In this document: positions 27,499 to 37,497 of the stretch, piece after piece
How positions within the stretch are numbered: the stretch's first letter is position 1
Layout of the letters: every line of letters starts with the position of its first letter
Assembly: GCF_039392895.1 (NCBI RefSeq)
Contig: NZ_CP135027.1
Coordinates: forward strand, 248,001 to 312,000
Reading direction: 5' to 3'
Source: Buchnera aphidicola (Mindarus keteleerifoliae)
GTDB taxonomy: Bacteria; Pseudomonadota; Gammaproteobacteria; Enterobacterales; Enterobacteriaceae
Length of the DNA stretch: 64,000 nucleotides
Notes under the pieces: generated by a model
What the model saw: the letters and a program-made list of their open reading frames with translations, nothing else
Databases searched by the model: none
Told to the model about the DNA's origin: nothing
Translations under genes and position numbers: made by a program

Positions 27499-28269
27499 CT
27501 ATTGCCTAACTAACCTTTTATGTGAAGGAGAAAAATTAATACAATTACTTCTCCAAGGATTAATATCAATTCCTCCTCTTCTATTATATCTAGCATATAC
27601 AGAGAGTTTTATCGGTTTACAAAAATGATTAATATCTGAAAAAATTTTTTCAACACAATCCTCATGAAATTTGTTAATATCTCTAAAATTTATTAAATAT
27701 ATTAATAATGATTTTTTATTTATAGGGAAACCTTTATATGAAATTTCTACTGATGCCCAATCAGGTTGTTTTGTTTTAGGACAATTGGATCTTAATAAAT
27801 TACTACATAAAGATTCTTCTACTATTTCTTTATTTTGATCAATAGTTAAAACATTTTTTATATCATGAAAAAGATTAATTTTTTCATTATCTATGTTAAT
27901 TCCAGTAAGAGTTCTAATTCTATTAAATTTTTTATGACTTAAATTAAACAAATTAAAAACTAATCTTCCTTGAACAATTTTTTTTAAATCCATTTTTACT
28001 TTTTCTTTAAAATCTTCTTTAGAAAAAAAAATACTATTATTCAAACTATGTAAATAAAGCTTAAAACTTTTTGATTCTATTAAGTTAATACTTTTAGCAT
28101 CAATTTCTAATATTCCTAAAGCTAATTGAGGAATTTTTTCTTTATTTAACCAAGAAAGTTCATATAAATTCCAAATATCAAATCCAATAAAAGAAATATT
28201 TTTAAAATCGAATGTTAATTTTTTTCGGATATTTTCTCTTGAAATTCCCTTTAACATTTTTAAGAACAT
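27499..28269 (-). CDS. queF: NADPH-dependent 7-cyano-7-deazaguanine reductase
   Basis: Reduces preQ0 to preQ1 in queuosine synthesis for tRNA wobble position 34. The 256 residues (282 in E. coli) show the long two-domain QueF type. The catalytic Cys lies in LLRSNCPKTKQPDW with the general-acid Asp of the PDW motif, and NLIESKSFKLYLHSLN and SVYARYNRRGGIDINPWRSN are conserved. The N-terminus is about 25 residues shorter than in E. coli. It forms a two-gene leftward unit with fldA, 34 bases upstream. Confidence 0.95.
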   Translation of the reverse strand: MFLKMLKGISRENIRKKLTFDFKNISFIGFDIWNLYELSWLNKEKIPQLALGILEIDAKSINLIESKSFKLYLHSLNNSIFFSKEDFKEKVKMDLKKIVQGRLVFNLFNLSHKKFNRIRTLTGINIDNEKINLFHDIKNVLTIDQNKEIVEESLCSNLLRSNCPKTKQPDWASVEISYKGFPINKKSLLIYLINFRDINKFHEDCVEKIFSDINHFCKPIKLSVYARYNRRGGIDINPWRSNCINFSPSHKRLVRQ

Positions 28270-28303
28270 AATTTTTACCTCAAAAAAATAATTTTAAAAA
28301 AAA

Positions 28304-28825
28304 TTATTTTTTAATGTTTTCAAATTCAAAAATAAGATTTTTAATCCAAATTTCTATTCTTTTTTGAGTAAATTCAGGTTGTCTATCTTCATCTAGAGTC
28401 AAACCTAAAAAATGATTTTTATCTAATAAAGCTTTTGAAGATTCAAAGAAATAATTTTTACTTGGCCATCTCCCAATTACTTTCCCTTCATTATTTTTAA
28501 CTACATCATAAACAATTCGCATTGCGTCACAAAAATATTCTCCGTAATCTTCTTGATCTCCACATCCAAAAAAAGCAACAACTTTTTTTTTGAAATTAAT
28601 TTTTTTTAAAATTGGTAAAAAATCATCCCAATCAGATTGTATCTCACCATAAAACCATGTAGGAATACCAAAAATTAATCGATTAAATGATTCTACTTCT
28701 TTTTTATTACTATTTGCAATATCGAACAATTTTGATTTTTTTTCTCCTAAATAATTGAAAATTTGCTTCGCAACCAATTCAGTATTTCCTGTATCACTAC
28801 CAAAAAAAATTCCAATTTTTTTCAT
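28304..28825 (-). CDS. fldA: Flavodoxin 1
   Basis: FMN-containing electron carrier that feeds radical SAM enzymes (BioB, LipA and RlmN are all encoded here) and other reductive enzymes. The 173 residues match E. coli FldA (176). The FMN phosphate loop is GSDTGNTE (residues about 9-16), and the flavin-stacking regions [16 protein letters not shown] and [14 protein letters not shown] are conserved. In E. coli it is reduced by Fpr or pyruvate oxidoreductase; neither gene is in this window. Confidence 0.97.
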   Translation of the reverse strand: MKKIGIFFGSDTGNTELVAKQIFNYLGEKKSKLFDIANSNKKEVESFNRLIFGIPTWFYGEIQSDWDDFLPILKKINFKKKVVAFFGCGDQEDYGEYFCDAMRIVYDVVKNNEGKVIGRWPSKNYFFESSKALLDKNHFLGLTLDEDRQPEFTQKRIEIWIKNLIFEFENIKK

Positions 28826-28980
28826 TTTTTTATTTTCCTATTTTTATTTTTTAAAATATCTATTTAAACCATACAAAATTTTTAAATTATTTAAAATTAA
28901 TTAATGTTAAAAGTATATTTTTTATATTAAAACATAAAGGCACTTCGTTCTAGAAAAAAATAAATAGAATTTACAATTCA

Positions 28981-29010
28981 AAAAAAATTTCTTAAAAGAA
29001 ATTTTTTTTT
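28981..29010 (+). terminator. Terminator-like hairpin upstream of phrB
   Basis: Inverted repeat AAAAAAATTTCTT (28981-28993) and AAGAAATTTTTTT (28996-29008) followed by more T. It lies between the divergent fldA and phrB starts, where a rightward terminator has no evident gene to serve. It may be a relic of a deleted gene or a leader structure for phrB. Confidence 0.35.
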
Positions 29011-29052
29011 TACATTATAATGTATTTATATAATATTTTATTTAAAAAAAAT

Positions 29053-30483
29053 ATGAACATCAATTTAGTTTGGTTTAGAAATGATCTTCGTGTACGCGAT
29101 AATACTGCTTTATTTAAAGCATGTAGAAGCAAAGAAGATAAAATTGTAGCTATTTACATAGCTACTCCAAAACAATGGAAATCTCACAATATGTCTCCTA
29201 AACAATCTTTTTTCATTTATAAAAATTTACTTTTGTTAGAAAAAAAATTATTTTTATTAAAAATTCCATTTTTTTATTTTGAAATTTCAAACTTCGATTC
29301 TCAAATACTGTTTTTAGTTGAATTTTGTAAAAAAAAAAATATTCACACTTTATTTTATAATAAACAATATGAAATAAATGAAATAAAAAGAGACCAAAAA
29401 ATAAAAAAGATATTAAATTCAAAAAAAATAAATATGATTGGATATCATGATTCAATTTTAATTTCTCCAAATTTAATTTTTAATTCTAATAAAAAAAGCT
29501 ATATAAAATATACTCCCTTTAAAAATAAAATTTTTAGTTATTTAAATAAAAAAAAAATAAGATGTTTTCCCGTTCCTGATGTTCGTTCTATAAAAGAAAA
29601 AGAATTTTCATCAAAAATTTTTTCTTTTACATATCCAAAAGAAAAATTTTCTACTAAACTTTTTCCAATTGGAGAAAATAATGCTATTAAAAAATTAAAT
29701 TTTTTTTTAAACCAAACAACAATGAGTTACTCTTTAACAAGAAATTTTTTTGGAATGAATTCTACAAGTTTTTTATCTCCTTATTTGAGTATTGGAATTT
29801 TATCTCCAAGACAATGTCTAAGTGCAATATTTAAGGAAAAAATTTCTTTTGAAAGTGTTAATAATGATAAAATAACTTGGGTGGAAGAATTGATATGGAG
29901 AGAATTTTATAAACATACTATGAATTCATATTCTTTGATAAGTAAAGAAAAGTCCATTTTTCATTGGGAAAAAGAAATAAAATGGAATAATAATAAAAAA
30001 CATTTTTCTTTGTGGAAAAAGGGATTAACAGGATATCCTATTATCGATGCTGCTATGAGACAATTAAATCAATTAGGATGGATGCATAATAGATTGAGAA
30101 TGATAACTGCTTCTTTTTTAACTAAAAATCTTTTGATAGATTGGAGAAAAGGAGCAAAATATTTTATGTCTAAATTAATAGATGGTGATTTTTCTTCTAA
30201 TATAGGAGGTTGGCAATGGGCAGCCTCAGTGGGATTTGATTCCGTTCCATATTTTAGATTTTTTAATCCTTTGATACAAAGCAAAAAATTTGATCCTAAT
30301 GGGAAATTTATATATTCTTTTATTCCTGAATTAAGAAAAGTACCTATTAATTTTATACATGATCTACAAAGATGGAGAGAAAAAAATCCAAATACAATTG
30401 ATTATCCTCATCCGATTGTTAATTATAAATTAACAAAAAAAGAATTCTGTGAAAAAATTAAAAAAGCTAAAAATTCATTTTAA
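29053..30483 (+). CDS. phrB: Deoxyribodipyrimidine photolyase
   Basis: Light-driven repair of cyclobutane pyrimidine dimers, with FAD as catalyst and a folate antenna. ATG 29053 gives MNINLVWFRNDLRVRDN, matching E. coli MTTHLVWFRQDLRLHDN, and 476 residues (472 in E. coli). An upstream in-frame ATG at 29020 adds 11 unrelated residues. The FAD-binding C-terminal half is highly conserved: WVEELIWREFYKH, GKTGYPIVDAAMRQL-like GLTGYPIIDAAMRQLNQLGWMHNRLRM, and DGDFSSNIGGWQWAAS. ybgI follows as in E. coli. Confidence 0.96.
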   Translation: MNINLVWFRNDLRVRDNTALFKACRSKEDKIVAIYIATPKQWKSHNMSPKQSFFIYKNLLLLEKKLFLLKIPFFYFEISNFDSQILFLVEFCKKKNIHTLFYNKQYEINEIKRDQKIKKILNSKKINMIGYHDSILISPNLIFNSNKKSYIKYTPFKNKIFSYLNKKKIRCFPVPDVRSIKEKEFSSKIFSFTYPKEKFSTKLFPIGENNAIKKLNFFLNQTTMSYSLTRNFFGMNSTSFLSPYLSIGILSPRQCLSAIFKEKISFESVNNDKITWVEELIWREFYKHTMNSYSLISKEKSIFHWEKEIKWNNNKKHFSLWKKGLTGYPIIDAAMRQLNQLGWMHNRLRMITASFLTKNLLIDWRKGAKYFMSKLIDGDFSSNIGGWQWAASVGFDSVPYFRFFNPLIQSKKFDPNGKFIYSFIPELRKVPINFIHDLQRWREKNPNTIDYPHPIVNYKLTKKEFCEKIKKAKNSF

Positions 30484-30514
30484 ATGTTTTTTAATAAATG
30501 TGGAATAATTAAAG

Positions 30515-31258
30515 ATGTTAAATATGACTTTAGAAAAGATAATTAATAAAGAACTAAATAGTAAAAACATTAAAGACTATGTACCAAATGGATTACAGAT
30601 TGAAGGGAAAAAAAATATTACAAAAATAATTACAGGAGTAACAGCTTGTCAAGAATTATTAAATTTAGCAGTAAAAAAAAACGCAGATGCGATTATAGTA
30701 CATCATGGATTTTTTTGGTTTAGTGAATTTAAATCTATTACAGGAATTTTAAAAAAAAGAATCAAAACATTGATTACTAATGATATTAATTTATACAGCT
30801 GGCATCTTCCATTAGATATGCATATGAGAATGGGTAATAACAGACAAATAGCAAATAAATTAAAAATAGAAATTTTAGGCAAAATATTACCTATATTACC
30901 TTGGGGAAAATTTAAAAAAAGAGTAACAGGAGAAGAACTAACTAAAAAAATTATTAAAAAATATAAACGAGTCCCATTTTATTATGGACCTAGTAAAAAT
31001 AAAAACATTAAAAGTATAGCTTGGTGTAGTGGAAGAGGACAAAAATTTTTACAAGAAGCTGTTAATTTCGGAGTAGACGCATTTTTAACAGGAGAAATGT
31101 CTGAAGAAACATTACATTTTGTTAAAGAAAATAAAATTCATTTTTTTTCAATAGGACATCATGCAAGCGAAATAGACGGGATAAAATCTTTAACCAAATG
31201 GTTAAAAAAAAATTATAATTTTGATACCGAATTTATTAATATTAATAATCCTGTATAA
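30515..31258 (+). CDS. ybgI: NIF3-family metal-binding protein YbgI
   Basis: Conserved dinuclear metal protein, described in E. coli as a GTP cyclohydrolase 1 type 2 homologue with poorly known function. The 247 residues equal the E. coli length. Metal-binding motifs are VHHGFFW near residue 67, WHLPLDMH near 97 and GHHASEIDG near 215, together with the start region YVPNGLQIEG. It follows phrB after 31 bases with no clear ribosome binding site and is likely co-transcribed. Confidence 0.93.
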   Translation: MLNMTLEKIINKELNSKNIKDYVPNGLQIEGKKNITKIITGVTACQELLNLAVKKNADAIIVHHGFFWFSEFKSITGILKKRIKTLITNDINLYSWHLPLDMHMRMGNNRQIANKLKIEILGKILPILPWGKFKKRVTGEELTKKIIKKYKRVPFYYGPSKNKNIKSIAWCSGRGQKFLQEAVNFGVDAFLTGEMSEETLHFVKENKIHFFSIGHHASEIDGIKSLTKWLKKNYNFDTEFININNPV

Positions 31259-31403
31259 AACAAAATTTATATAAATACATTTTTAGTTGAATATTAAAAT
31301 ATTCTATGTAAAAAAAAATTTTAAAAAATGTTTTTAAAAACAATAAAAAAATTTTATTTTTTTGTAAGAATCATATTCTATTTCAAAATTTTAAGGAAAT
31401 TTT

Positions 31404-34184
31404 ATGAATGATGGACATGAAAAATATTGGGGTAATTTTCTTAATATAATTAATAGTAATCAGTTTTATATACAATACTTATATAAAAAATTTTTAAAAA
31501 ATTCAAATTCAATTGACAATTGTTGGGAAAAAGTATTTCTACAGTTTTCTAAAAAGATAAAAAATAAAAATAAAATTTTTAATAACAAAATTTTAAAAAA
31601 AATAAAGTTATTAAATAAAAGGGATAACTTTAAAGATAATTGTTCTTTTCGAATAATTAAGTTAATCAATTTATTTAGGAAATATGGACATCATTATGCT
31701 AATTTAGATCCATTGGAAAAAAATAAAAGAAAATTTCATATTGATATGAAATTATCTACTTATAATAAAAAAGAAAATAAATTTATTCAAGATGAGAATT
31801 TCTTTTATTTAAATAATAAAAAAAAATATAGTTCCTTAGAAAATCTCTATTCTGATTTAAAAAAAATATATTCAGATTCTATGGGTATAGAATATATGCA
31901 CGTTGAAAACATTAAAGAAAAAAAATGGATACAGAAAAATGTTGAGTCATTAGTTCAGAATTCTTTATGTAACGAATATGAACAAAAAGAAATTTTAAAA
32001 AATTTAATTTCAGCAGAAAGTTTAGAAAAATATTTGAATATAAAATTTCCAGGAGTTAAAAGATTTTCTTTGGAAGGATCAGAAACTTTAATACCTATGT
32101 TATCTAACATAATATCGCAAACTATTAAATCAAAAGTTTCAAAAATATTATTAGGGATGGCTCATAGAGGTAGAATTAATGTTCTAGCAAATATAATTGG
32201 TAAAAAAATAAGAAATATTTTTTATGAATTTTCTTCTAAAATAAAAAATAATTTTTATAGCGGAGATGTAAAATATCACATGGGTTTTAAATCAATATTA
32301 AAAAAAACAAATAATATTTTAATAGATTTAAAATTTAATCCTTCTCATTTAGAAATTGTATCTCCAGTTGTTCTTGGTTCTGTTAGAGCTCATTTAGATC
32401 AACAAAAAGAATTTAATACTAATAATGTTCTTCCATTAATCATTCATGGAGATGCTTCAATTACGGGACAAGGAGTTGTGCAAGAGACTTTAAATATGTC
32501 CCAAACTAGAGGGTATACAGTCGGAGGAAGTATACATATTATAATTAATAATCAAATAGGGTTTACAACTTCAGATCAAGCTGATTTAAGGTCTACAAAA
32601 TACTGCACTGATATAGCTAAAATGATTCAAGCACCTATATTTCATGTTAATGCAGATAATCCAGAAGAAGCTGTTTTCTTATCTAAATTAGCTTTAAAAT
32701 ATAGAAATATTTTTAAAAAAGATATTTTTATTGATTTAGTTTGTTATCGAAGATTTGGACATAATGAAATTGATGATCCTTCTGCTACTCAACCAATGAT
32801 GTATCAGAAAATAAAAAATCATAAAACTGTTAAAACATTATATGAAGAAAAATTAATCAATTCTAAGTTGATTACATCAAATGATGTTTCAAAAATATAT
32901 TTAGATTATAAAAAAAAACTGGATATTGAATATGAAAAATATCTTTGTTTAAAATCTAAAAAAAAATTTTTATTTTTATTAAAAAAAAATGAAAATTTTG
33001 ATTTAAAAAATAATGAAAAAAAAAACTCTGTTAAAAACATTAAAAATATAGCTAAAAATATTTTTTCTTTACCTACATCAATTAATCTACATAAAAAAGT
33101 TCAGAATATTTATCAAGAAAGATTAAAAATGGCTAATGAAAAAACAAACTTTGATTGGGGTAGTTCAGAACTTTTAGCGTATGGAATATTATTAAATCAA
33201 AATATTTCCTGTAGAATAACAGGAGAAGATGTTTCTAGAGGAACGTTTTTTCATAGACATGCTATGATCCATGATCAAAAAAATGGGCAAGTTTATACAC
33301 CTTTAAAAGTTTTTTGTAAATTCAAAAAATCTAAATTTTATATCTGGGACTCCGTTTTATCAGAAGAATCAACTTTAGCTTTCGAATATGGATATAGTTC
33401 TACCAATCAAAACATGTTAGTTGTTTGGGAAGCTCAATTCGGAGATTTCTCTAATGGAGCACAAATAGTAATTGATCAATTTTTAAGTTCTAGCGAACAA
33501 AAATGGGATGAAACAAGTGGATTAGTAATGTTATTACCTCATGGATATGAAGGACAAGGACCAGAACATTCTTCAGCACGTATAGAACGTTTTTTACAAT
33601 TGTGTGCTCAAAAAAATATGCAAATTTCTGTTCCTACAACATCTGGACAATTACATCACTTATTAGTTGAACATGCTTTTAAAAAAAACAAAAAACCTTT
33701 AATTATTATTTCTCCAAAATCTCTTTTAAGAAATCCATTAACATTTTCTTCTTTACAAGAACTTAAATATGGAAAATTTCAATCAGTAATTTACGATATT
33801 AAAAAAATTAAAGAAAAAAAAATAAATAAAATTATTTTTTGCTGTGGAAAAATATATTATGAATTATTATCAAATCAAATTAAATATCAAAAAAATAATA
33901 TTTTTATAATTAGGATCGAAAATTTATATCCTTTTCCAATCAAAGAAATAATGAAAATATTTCAATCATTTAACAAAATTAATGATATTATTTGGTGTCA
34001 AGAAGAACCTAAAAATCAAGGTGCTTGGAGCTACATTAAAAACTATTTTGAAAAAAAAATATTTAAAAATACAAAAATAATCTATATAGGAAGAAAAAAA
34101 TTAGCTGCACCAGCAGGTGGTTCTTTTTATTTACATCAAAAAGAACAAAAAAAAATAATTTCTGATGCTTTGAATATAATTTAG
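31404..34184 (+). CDS. sucA: 2-oxoglutarate dehydrogenase E1 component
   Basis: Thiamine diphosphate enzyme that decarboxylates 2-oxoglutarate and transfers succinyl to the lipoyl group of SucB. The 926 residues match E. coli SucA (933) from the N-terminal E2-binding segment onward. The ThDP motif begins at HGDASITGQGVVQETLNMS, and LGMAHRGRLNVL-like LGMAHRGRINVL, GEDVSRGTFFHRHA and LPHGYEGQGPEHSSARIERF are conserved. AAGGAA precedes ATG 31404. Sequence between about residues 505 and 560 is Lys-rich and diverged. sucB follows after 17 bases. Confidence 0.97.
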   Translation: MNDGHEKYWGNFLNIINSNQFYIQYLYKKFLKNSNSIDNCWEKVFLQFSKKIKNKNKIFNNKILKKIKLLNKRDNFKDNCSFRIIKLINLFRKYGHHYANLDPLEKNKRKFHIDMKLSTYNKKENKFIQDENFFYLNNKKKYSSLENLYSDLKKIYSDSMGIEYMHVENIKEKKWIQKNVESLVQNSLCNEYEQKEILKNLISAESLEKYLNIKFPGVKRFSLEGSETLIPMLSNIISQTIKSKVSKILLGMAHRGRINVLANIIGKKIRNIFYEFSSKIKNNFYSGDVKYHMGFKSILKKTNNILIDLKFNPSHLEIVSPVVLGSVRAHLDQQKEFNTNNVLPLIIHGDASITGQGVVQETLNMSQTRGYTVGGSIHIIINNQIGFTTSDQADLRSTKYCTDIAKMIQAPIFHVNADNPEEAVFLSKLALKYRNIFKKDIFIDLVCYRRFGHNEIDDPSATQPMMYQKIKNHKTVKTLYEEKLINSKLITSNDVSKIYLDYKKKLDIEYEKYLCLKSKKKFLFLLKKNENFDLKNNEKKNSVKNIKNIAKNIFSLPTSINLHKKVQNIYQERLKMANEKTNFDWGSSELLAYGILLNQNISCRITGEDVSRGTFFHRHAMIHDQKNGQVYTPLKVFCKFKKSKFYIWDSVLSEESTLAFEYGYSSTNQNMLVVWEAQFGDFSNGAQIVIDQFLSSSEQKWDETSGLVMLLPHGYEGQGPEHSSARIERFLQLCAQKNMQISVPTTSGQLHHLLVEHAFKKNKKPLIIISPKSLLRNPLTFSSLQELKYGKFQSVIYDIKKIKEKKINKIIFCCGKIYYELLSNQIKYQKNNIFIIRIENLYPFPIKEIMKIFQSFNKINDIIWCQEEPKNQGAWSYIKNYFEKKIFKNTKIIYIGRKKLAAPAGGSFYLHQKEQKKIISDALNII

Positions 34185-34201
34185 TAATAATGAAGGAAAA
34201 A

Positions 34202-35386
34202 ATGAAAAAAATAGATATATTAGTACCTGATCTTCCAGAATCTATTATAACTGCTACAGTTGCATCTTGGCATAAAAAAACCGGAGATGTTATTTTAAAA
34301 GATGAAATTATAGTAGATATCGAAACTGATAAAGTAATATTAGAAATACCATCTTCATCAGAAGGTATTCTTTCTAAAATTTTTGAAAAAGAAGGTTCAA
34401 CTGTAAGTTCAAAACAAATTTTAGGAGAAATTATTAAAAATAAAAATAAAAATAAAAAAATAAAAGAAAAAGATTTATCAATCATACCTGAATCTAAAAA
34501 ACATTTTAGTCCTTCTTTAAGAAGAATTTTATCTTATAAAAAAAATAGTACTTTAAAAAGTCAAAATATTTCTTATTTAGCAAAAAAAAATGATTCTTTA
34601 AAACAGGAATCTAATTATTTTAAAGATAAAAAAGACGAAAAAACGTTTAATTTAAATGAAAAGAAAATCAATTTTGATAAAAGAGAAAGATTTATTACAA
34701 GAAAAAAAATGAGTCCTTTGAGAAAATGTATAGCTGAACGATTACTTTACTCAAAAAATTCAACAGCTATGTTGACAACATTTAATGAAGTAAATATGAA
34801 ATCTGTTATTAAGTTTAGAAAAAAAAATACTGATTTTTTTAAAAAAAAGCATGGAATTAAATTAGGCTTAATGTCTTTTTTTGTTAAATCAATAGTAGAA
34901 TGTTTAAAGAGTTTTCCTTCAATTAACACTTCGATCGAAGATGATAATTTAGTATTATTTAATTACTTTGATATTAATATTGCAGTTTCTACTGAAAGAG
35001 GCCTAATTACCCCTGTTTTAAAAGATGCTAACAAAATGAGCATTTCAGAAATAGAAAAAAAAATAAAATATTTTTCTGAACAAGGTAATAAAGGAAAACT
35101 AGATATAAGTGATTTGGAAAATGGTACTTTTACAATTACCAACGGAGGGGTTTTCGGGTCACTTTTATCTACTCCTATAATCAATTTTCCGCAAGCAGCC
35201 ATATTAGGTATGCATGCCATAAAAAATAGACCTGTTGTTATAAATAACGAAATAAAAATAGCTCCTATGATGTATTTAGCTTTATCCTATGATCATCGAA
35301 TAATAGATGGAAAAGAATCTATAAATTTTTTAAATCACTTAAAAAAAATGCTTGAAAATATATCAACGTTATTTTTAGAGCTTTAA
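34202..35386 (+). CDS. sucB: Dihydrolipoamide succinyltransferase (E2) with degenerate E3-binding domain
   Basis: Core of the 2-oxoglutarate dehydrogenase complex, transferring succinyl from lipoyl-lysine to CoA. ATG 34202 is chosen over 34190 because AAGGA at 34193-34197 precedes it and the length (394) then fits E. coli (405). The lipoyl lysine is in DIETDKVILE near residue 44. The catalytic domain is intact (STAMLTTFNEVNM, SYDHRIIDGKE with the active His). The peripheral subunit-binding domain near residues 100-135 starts normally (FSPSLRRIL) but lacks the GTG-GGR-EDV core that contacts E3, reading SYKKNSTLKSQNISYL instead. Confidence 0.95.
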   Translation: MKKIDILVPDLPESIITATVASWHKKTGDVILKDEIIVDIETDKVILEIPSSSEGILSKIFEKEGSTVSSKQILGEIIKNKNKNKKIKEKDLSIIPESKKHFSPSLRRILSYKKNSTLKSQNISYLAKKNDSLKQESNYFKDKKDEKTFNLNEKKINFDKRERFITRKKMSPLRKCIAERLLYSKNSTAMLTTFNEVNMKSVIKFRKKNTDFFKKKHGIKLGLMSFFVKSIVECLKSFPSINTSIEDDNLVLFNYFDINIAVSTERGLITPVLKDANKMSISEIEKKIKYFSEQGNKGKLDISDLENGTFTITNGGVFGSLLSTPIINFPQAAILGMHAIKNRPVVINNEIKIAPMMYLALSYDHRIIDGKESINFLNHLKKMLENISTLFLEL

Positions 35387-35534
35387 GTTAAAAAACTAAA
35401 TTTTTTCTATTTATAAAAAAATCAATAACAATTAAAATAAATATTAAAATTTATTTATTGTTTTAAATAGCCATTTATTATTTTTAAGTAAGTATTTAAA
35501 CATAAATTAAAAAAAATAAAATTAAGGAATAAAT

Positions 35535-36233
35535 ATGAAAGTTACAAAAATGGTTTTACTTCGACATGGAGAGAGTAAATGGAATAAATTAAATAGATTC
35601 ACGGGATGGCATGATATTGATCTATCTAAAAAGGGAGTGTTAGAAGCTAAGAATGCCGGAAAATTGTTAAAATCTAAAAATTTCTTCTTTGACTATTCTT
35701 ATACTTCTTTATTAAAACGAGCTATTCATACAACATGGAATATTTTAATTGAATTGAATCAATCTTGGATTCCAGTTAAAAAAACATGGCGTTTAAATGA
35801 AAGACATTATGGATTATTACAAGGTGCAGACAAATCAGAAACGGAACTAAAGTATGGAAAAGAAATAGTTTCGAAATGGAGAAGAGGATTTAAAATTGCT
35901 CCTCCAGAACTAAAAAAAATTGATCAAAATTATTCCGGATATGATCGAAAATATGAAAAATTGAATAACTTTAAAAAACCAATGTCTGAAAGTTTGGAAA
36001 TGACAAAACATAGAGTTATTCCAATTTGGGAAAAAAGTATTTTTCCAAAAATAAAAAATAACAATACAATTTTAATTGTAGCACATGGAAATTCATTACG
36101 AGCATTAATGAAACATTTATCTAATATTAAAGATGATCAAATAAAAAATTTAGATATTCCTACTGGAACTCCAATTGTTTATGAATTTGATGAAAAATCA
36201 ATGCCGATTAAATATTATTTTCTTGAAAAATAA
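35535..36233 (+). CDS. gpmA: 2,3-bisphosphoglycerate-dependent phosphoglycerate mutase
   Basis: Interconverts 3- and 2-phosphoglycerate in glycolysis through a phosphohistidine. The phosphorylated His is in [10 protein letters not shown] (residues about 8-17), with [21 protein letters not shown] and the second catalytic His in [10 protein letters not shown]. The 232 residues are 18 fewer than E. coli: the flexible C-terminal tail after YYFLEK is missing. AAGGAA precedes the ATG. Confidence 0.97.
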   Translation: MKVTKMVLLRHGESKWNKLNRFTGWHDIDLSKKGVLEAKNAGKLLKSKNFFFDYSYTSLLKRAIHTTWNILIELNQSWIPVKKTWRLNERHYGLLQGADKSETELKYGKEIVSKWRRGFKIAPPELKKIDQNYSGYDRKYEKLNNFKKPMSESLEMTKHRVIPIWEKSIFPKIKNNNTILIVAHGNSLRALMKHLSNIKDDQIKNLDIPTGTPIVYEFDEKSMPIKYYFLEK

Positions 36234-36457
36234 AATTTTCTAAAAATTCAAAATTTACATCTATTGTTTATTTATAAAAAAAATAAAATTTATTTTTTTT
36301 TAAAAAATTCTGTTTTTTTTAAATTTTTATATTTATGTTTTAAACTATAAATAACATATTCTTATTTATTTAAAATTTATAAAATAAAAAAATAGATTTA
36401 AATTATTTTAAAATTTAAAAAACTTAAATATACAATTTAAATTATCTGGAGATAAAA

Positions 36458-37420
36458 ATGATTAAGAGAATTGGTGTACTCACTAGTGGAGGAGATTCTC
36501 CAGGTATGAATGCAGCTATCCGAAGTGTAGTAAGGGCTGGAATTACTGAAAATTTAGAGGTTATTGGAATATACGATGGATTTCTAGGTTTATTTAGAAA
36601 TAAAATGGAAATTTTAGATAGGTATAGTGTATCTGACATTATCAATAAAGGAGGAACATTTTTAGGATCATCTAGATTTCCTGAATTTTGTAAAGAAAAC
36701 ATACGTTCTATTTCAATTTCAAATATGAAAAAAAATAAGATAGATTTCTTAATAGTTATTGGAGGAGATGGATCTTATATAGGTGCTAAACTAATTTCAG
36801 AAGCTGGATTTCCCTGTATTAGTTTACCGGCTACTATTGATAATGATATTCCTGGAACAGATTATACTATAGGGTATTTCACAGCATTAGGGACAGTAGT
36901 TGAAGCAATTGATCGTTTAAGAGATACTTCCTCTTCTCATCAAAGAATTTCCATAGTAGAAGTTATGGGAAGAACTTGCGGAGACTTAACATTAGGTGCT
37001 GCAATAGCAGGAGGTTGCGAGTTTATATTATTACCCGAATTAGAATATAAAAAAGAAGAATTATTATTAGAAATCAAAAGAGGTATTAAAAAGGGAAAAA
37101 AACACGCTATAGTTGCTATTACAGAATATATTTGTGACATAGAAGAACTAGCAAAATATATTGAAAAAGAAACAGGACGAGAAACAAGAGCTACTATTTT
37201 AGGACATATTCAACGAGGAGGTTCTCCTGTAGTATACGACAGAATATTAGCTTCCCGTATGGGAGCTTATTCCATTAAATTATTATTGCAAGGACATACC
37301 AATCGGTGCATTGGCATAAAAAATGAAAAAATGGTTCATCACAATATCGTCGATGCATTAAAAAATATGAGACGTTCTTTTAAGCAAGATTGGTTACATA
37401 CTGCTAAACAATTATTTTAA
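36458..37420 (+). CDS. pfkA: 6-phosphofructokinase 1
   Basis: ATP-dependent phosphorylation of fructose 6-phosphate, the committed glycolytic step. The 320 residues equal the E. coli length. The ATP loop is [10 protein letters not shown] near residue 9, the diphosphate site GGDGSYIGA near 102, and the catalytic Asp is in [14 protein letters not shown] near 127. TCTGGAGAT just before the ATG holds a clear Shine-Dalgarno sequence. It ends at a GC-rich terminator. In E. coli tpiA is also a near neighbour. Confidence 0.98.
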   Translation: MIKRIGVLTSGGDSPGMNAAIRSVVRAGITENLEVIGIYDGFLGLFRNKMEILDRYSVSDIINKGGTFLGSSRFPEFCKENIRSISISNMKKNKIDFLIVIGGDGSYIGAKLISEAGFPCISLPATIDNDIPGTDYTIGYFTALGTVVEAIDRLRDTSSSHQRISIVEVMGRTCGDLTLGAAIAGGCEFILLPELEYKKEELLLEIKRGIKKGKKHAIVAITEYICDIEELAKYIEKETGRETRATILGHIQRGGSPVVYDRILASRMGAYSIKLLLQGHTNRCIGIKNEKMVHHNIVDALKNMRRSFKQDWLHTAKQLF

Positions 37421-37426
37421 ATATTA

Positions 37427-37451
37427 GGTGCCGGATCAACTTCCCGGCGCT
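37427..37451. terminator. GC-rich terminator between pfkA and tpiA
   Basis: Stem GTGCCGG (37428-37434) with CCGGCGC (37444-37450), seven pairs including one G-T, loop of nine bases, 7 bases after the pfkA stop. It is the most G-C-rich hairpin in the window. The following T content is modest on the plus strand. It lies between convergent genes and may serve both. Confidence 0.7.
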
Positions 37452-37497
37452 AGTTATTTATCTATTACTAGTAATTTAAAAAATATTTTTTTAAACT

